Origin: Enterococcus ureilyticus
GTDB taxonomy: Bacteria > Bacillota > Bacilli > Lactobacillales > Enterococcaceae
Length of the DNA: 64,000 nucleotides
NCBI RefSeq assembly: GCF_001730315.1
Contig: NZ_MIKC01000023.1
Location: forward strand, 1 to 64,000
Reading direction: 5' to 3'
Each line of letters starts with the position of its first letter. Within the stretch, counting starts at the first letter, position 1. The notes beneath the pieces are model-generated. The model worked only from the letters and a program-made list of their open reading frames with translations, ran no database searches and was not told the DNA's origin. Of this stretch, positions 62,360 through 64,000 are shown one piece after another. A program made the position numbers and the translations under genes.

Positions 62360-63655
62360 TTATAAATCTGGCAAAATTCGACGTGCAAAATTTGGTTTAT
62401 ATGAATTTATATTGACAATTTCTACAACTCCACCTGGTTGTGGTGCATGAATAAATTTATTATTACCTATATAAATAGCAACATGATCCGTTCTGCCTCT
62501 ATTTCCCCAAAAAAGTAAATCCCCTTTTTGTAACGAAGATAGACTTACCTCTTTGCCTGAGCTTTCTTGCCCTGTCGTAACTCTTGGTACAGTAATATTT
62601 ACTGCATTTTTATAAACATATTGAACTAAACCAGAACAATCAAAACCAGCTGGCGTATTCCCACCCCACAAATAAGGTACACCTAAATATTTTAAAGCCA
62701 GATTGACAACTGCATCATTTTTCGTAGCTCTAGGTCCAAATGCATCCGAATTTGTCCAATACGTATTTCCATCCATCTTATACTGATAGTATGTTTCTTT
62801 ATTAGACAACATTTTGGCATACGTTACCTTTACTTCTCTATTTATATGATTTGTGGTATTTCCATAAGTAATTGTCCCTTTTAGCCCCTTTGGCTGATTA
62901 AAAATACCATGGCCTCCAACAGCAATCCTCATATCATAATTTGTTCCCCACTGGCTTACAACATAAGGATCTTTTGCACCAGCAAATGCATCTGAATTTG
63001 TCCAATACGTATTTCCATCCATCTTATACTGATAGTATGTTTCTTTATTAGACAACATTTTGGCATACGTTACCTTTACTTCTCTATTTATATGATTTGT
63101 GGTATTTCCATAAGTAATTGTCCCTTTTAGCCCCTTTGGCTGATTAAAAATACCATGGCCTCCAACAGCAATCCTCATATCATAATTTGTTCCCCACTGG
63201 CTTACAACATAAGGATCTTTTGCACCAGCAAATGCATCTGAATTTGTCCAATACGTATTTCCATCCATCTTATACTGATAGTATGTTTCTTTATTAGACA
63301 ACATTTTGGCATACGTTACCTTTACTTCTCTATTTATATGATTTGTGGTATTTCCATAAGTAATTGTCCCTTTTAGCCCCTTTGGCTGATTAAAAATACC
63401 ATGGCCTCCAACAGCAATCCTCATATCATAATTTGTTCCCCATTCACTAACGATACGAATTTCTTCTTGACTAGCGTATTCATAAGTCAAATTTTGTGAA
63501 GCATGTACTTCTGAAAGACTAGCATCAGATTTTTCAGTTGTTTCTACTCTAGTTAGCTCGTTAGTTTCTCTATCATTTTCTGCAAAAGCGTGAATGGGTA
63601 TCAACAGGAATAATGATGTTGCTACAATAACAAAACTACACTTTTTTAATCTCAT
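62360..63655 (-). CDS. Secreted NlpC/P60 peptidoglycan hydrolase with three GW-like repeats
   Basis: A 431-aa secreted enzyme: signal peptide MRLKKCSFVIVATSLFLLIP to AFA, a short acidic linker, three 82-aa GW/SH3-like cell-wall-binding repeats (about 67-312; each with YDMRIAVGGHGIFNQPKG and KETYYQYKMDGNTYWTN), then an NlpC/P60 domain with C340 (FDCSGLVQY), H391 (TDHVAIYIG) and H403 (IHAP). It probably cleaves stem peptides of peptidoglycan. GGAG precedes the ATG. Single-gene unit. Confidence 0.93.
   Translation of the reverse strand: MRLKKCSFVIVATSLFLLIPIHAFAENDRETNELTRVETTEKSDASLSEVHASQNLTYEYASQEEIRIVSEWGTNYDMRIAVGGHGIFNQPKGLKGTITYGNTTNHINREVKVTYAKMLSNKETYYQYKMDGNTYWTNSDAFAGAKDPYVVSQWGTNYDMRIAVGGHGIFNQPKGLKGTITYGNTTNHINREVKVTYAKMLSNKETYYQYKMDGNTYWTNSDAFAGAKDPYVVSQWGTNYDMRIAVGGHGIFNQPKGLKGTITYGNTTNHINREVKVTYAKMLSNKETYYQYKMDGNTYWTNSDAFGPRATKNDAVVNLALKYLGVPYLWGGNTPAGFDCSGLVQYVYKNAVNITVPRVTTGQESSGKEVSLSSLQKGDLLFWGNRGRTDHVAIYIGNNKFIHAPQPGGVVEIVNINSYKPNFARRILPDL
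62748..63442 (-). repeat. Three tandem 246-bp repeats in the NlpC/P60 gene
   Basis: Units start at 62748, 62994 and 63240 with a period of exactly 246 bases. The central parts are identical in DNA, silent positions included, which indicates very recent amplification or gene conversion. The outer edges of the first and last unit diverge. Confidence 0.92.
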
Positions 63656-63832
63656 TATAAAACTCCTATCTTTTTAACTATAATTGATTACCCACTTATG
63701 ATACCATATATAACTAACACTATAAATGCTTAAGCAGACAAAAAAAATAAAATACAAAACATCCAAATCGAGTGAATACATCGTATAATACCTCACTTTC
63801 AAAAAATATAAATTTCTTTTAAATATCTAAAA

Positions 63833-63882
63833 AAAGGCAACTACCTTACTCTGTAAAAAATCGAGTAAAGTAGCTGCCTTTC
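63833..63882 (-). terminator. Terminator of the gene at the right edge
   Basis: AAAGGCAACTACCTTACTC and GAGTAAAGTAGCTGCCTTT pair around 11 bases, with CCTTTTTTTAG on the minus strand, 43 bases past the stop of the edge gene. The spacer 63656-63832 has no gene. Confidence 0.88.
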
Positions 63883-63924
63883 TATAATTCAGTACAATTC
63901 TTACCAGTTCTTTTATAATACAAT

Positions 63925-64000
63925 TTATACTTTTCCAGCCAATCTATAAATCGCATCCGCATAAATAGCTGTCGCACGGAATAAATCATCCAACGCCATA
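63925..64000 (-). CDS. C-terminal end of an M20-type peptidase-like gene (PepV-like?), cut by window edge
   Basis: Only the last ~25 codons are present: MALDDLFRATAIYADAIYRL and AGKV before the stop at 63925. The pattern D-L-[LF]-[KR]-ATAIYA-AIY-L is typical of the C-terminus of PepV/Sapep dipeptidases. The piece is too short for certainty. Confidence 0.5.
   Translation of the reverse strand, partial: MALDDLFRATAIYADAIYRLAGKV

Overview
The window looks like chromosomal DNA of a low-GC Gram-positive coccus of the genus Enterococcus, near E. faecalis but probably another species. The grounds are AT-rich sequence, strong AGGAGG-type ribosome binding sites, the blocks ytpR/ytpP, trmB-ytmP-dat-ecsBA-hit-prsA and yhaMNO, a PBP2A-like enzyme, an EfEndo18A-like endoglycosidase, and LXG toxins made for a type VII secretion system (T7SS). 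The species call is inference; no rRNA or other marker is present. No tRNA, rRNA or CRISPR array was seen.

Bases 1-17140 are mostly accessory. After an IS3 transposase remnant and an aldo/keto reductase comes a sugar locus on the minus strand: a GntR/UTRA repressor, an orphan cellobiose-type PTS EIIC and a small membrane protein. Its promoter region carries a perfect 20-bp palindrome and a perfect cre match. Then follows an array of LXG toxin parts: immunity-like genes, a truncated toxin tail, two membrane-anchored paralogues, and two full Lap1-Lap2-LXG operons whose first ~1.3 kb is nearly identical. Both Lap2 genes carry the same stop codon. Between the two operons lie a broken SIR2/AbiH-like gene with a P-loop ATPase (candidate antiphage pair) and a decayed HsdR fragment. 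This ~6-kb piece is bounded by copies of the 3' end of rlmH, the place where SCC cassettes insert in staphylococci.

Bases 17144-29100 begin with rlmH and htrA, separated by a cluster of six DnaA-box-like 9-mers. Then come a Usp protein, a large thioester/Cna_B surface adhesin with three 561-bp repeats, a tyrosine phosphatase, a membrane protein, and a two-gene unit of a cysteine-less flavoprotein 'disulfide reductase' and a lipoprotein.

Bases 29100-55250 are housekeeping: ytpR, Usp, thioredoxin-like protein, M42 aminopeptidase, trmB, ytmP, dat, ecsAB, hit, ytxH-like, prsA, ASCH protein, yhaM-yhaN-yhaO (overlapping), a membrane metallophosphoesterase coupled to psd and pssA (PE synthesis), ylbF-like, a class A PBP, a GH18 endoglycosidase flanked by two copies of a probable small RNA, an RluA-type pseudouridine synthase, a phosphohexomutase and argR.

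Bases 55440-64000 hold two unknown genes, ~700 bp of unexplained structured noncoding DNA, a tandem pair of type I toxin-antitoxin-like modules, a small unknown gene, the opuC osmolyte transporter, a secreted NlpC/P60 hydrolase with three near-identical GW-like repeats, and the last codons of a gene that runs off the right edge.
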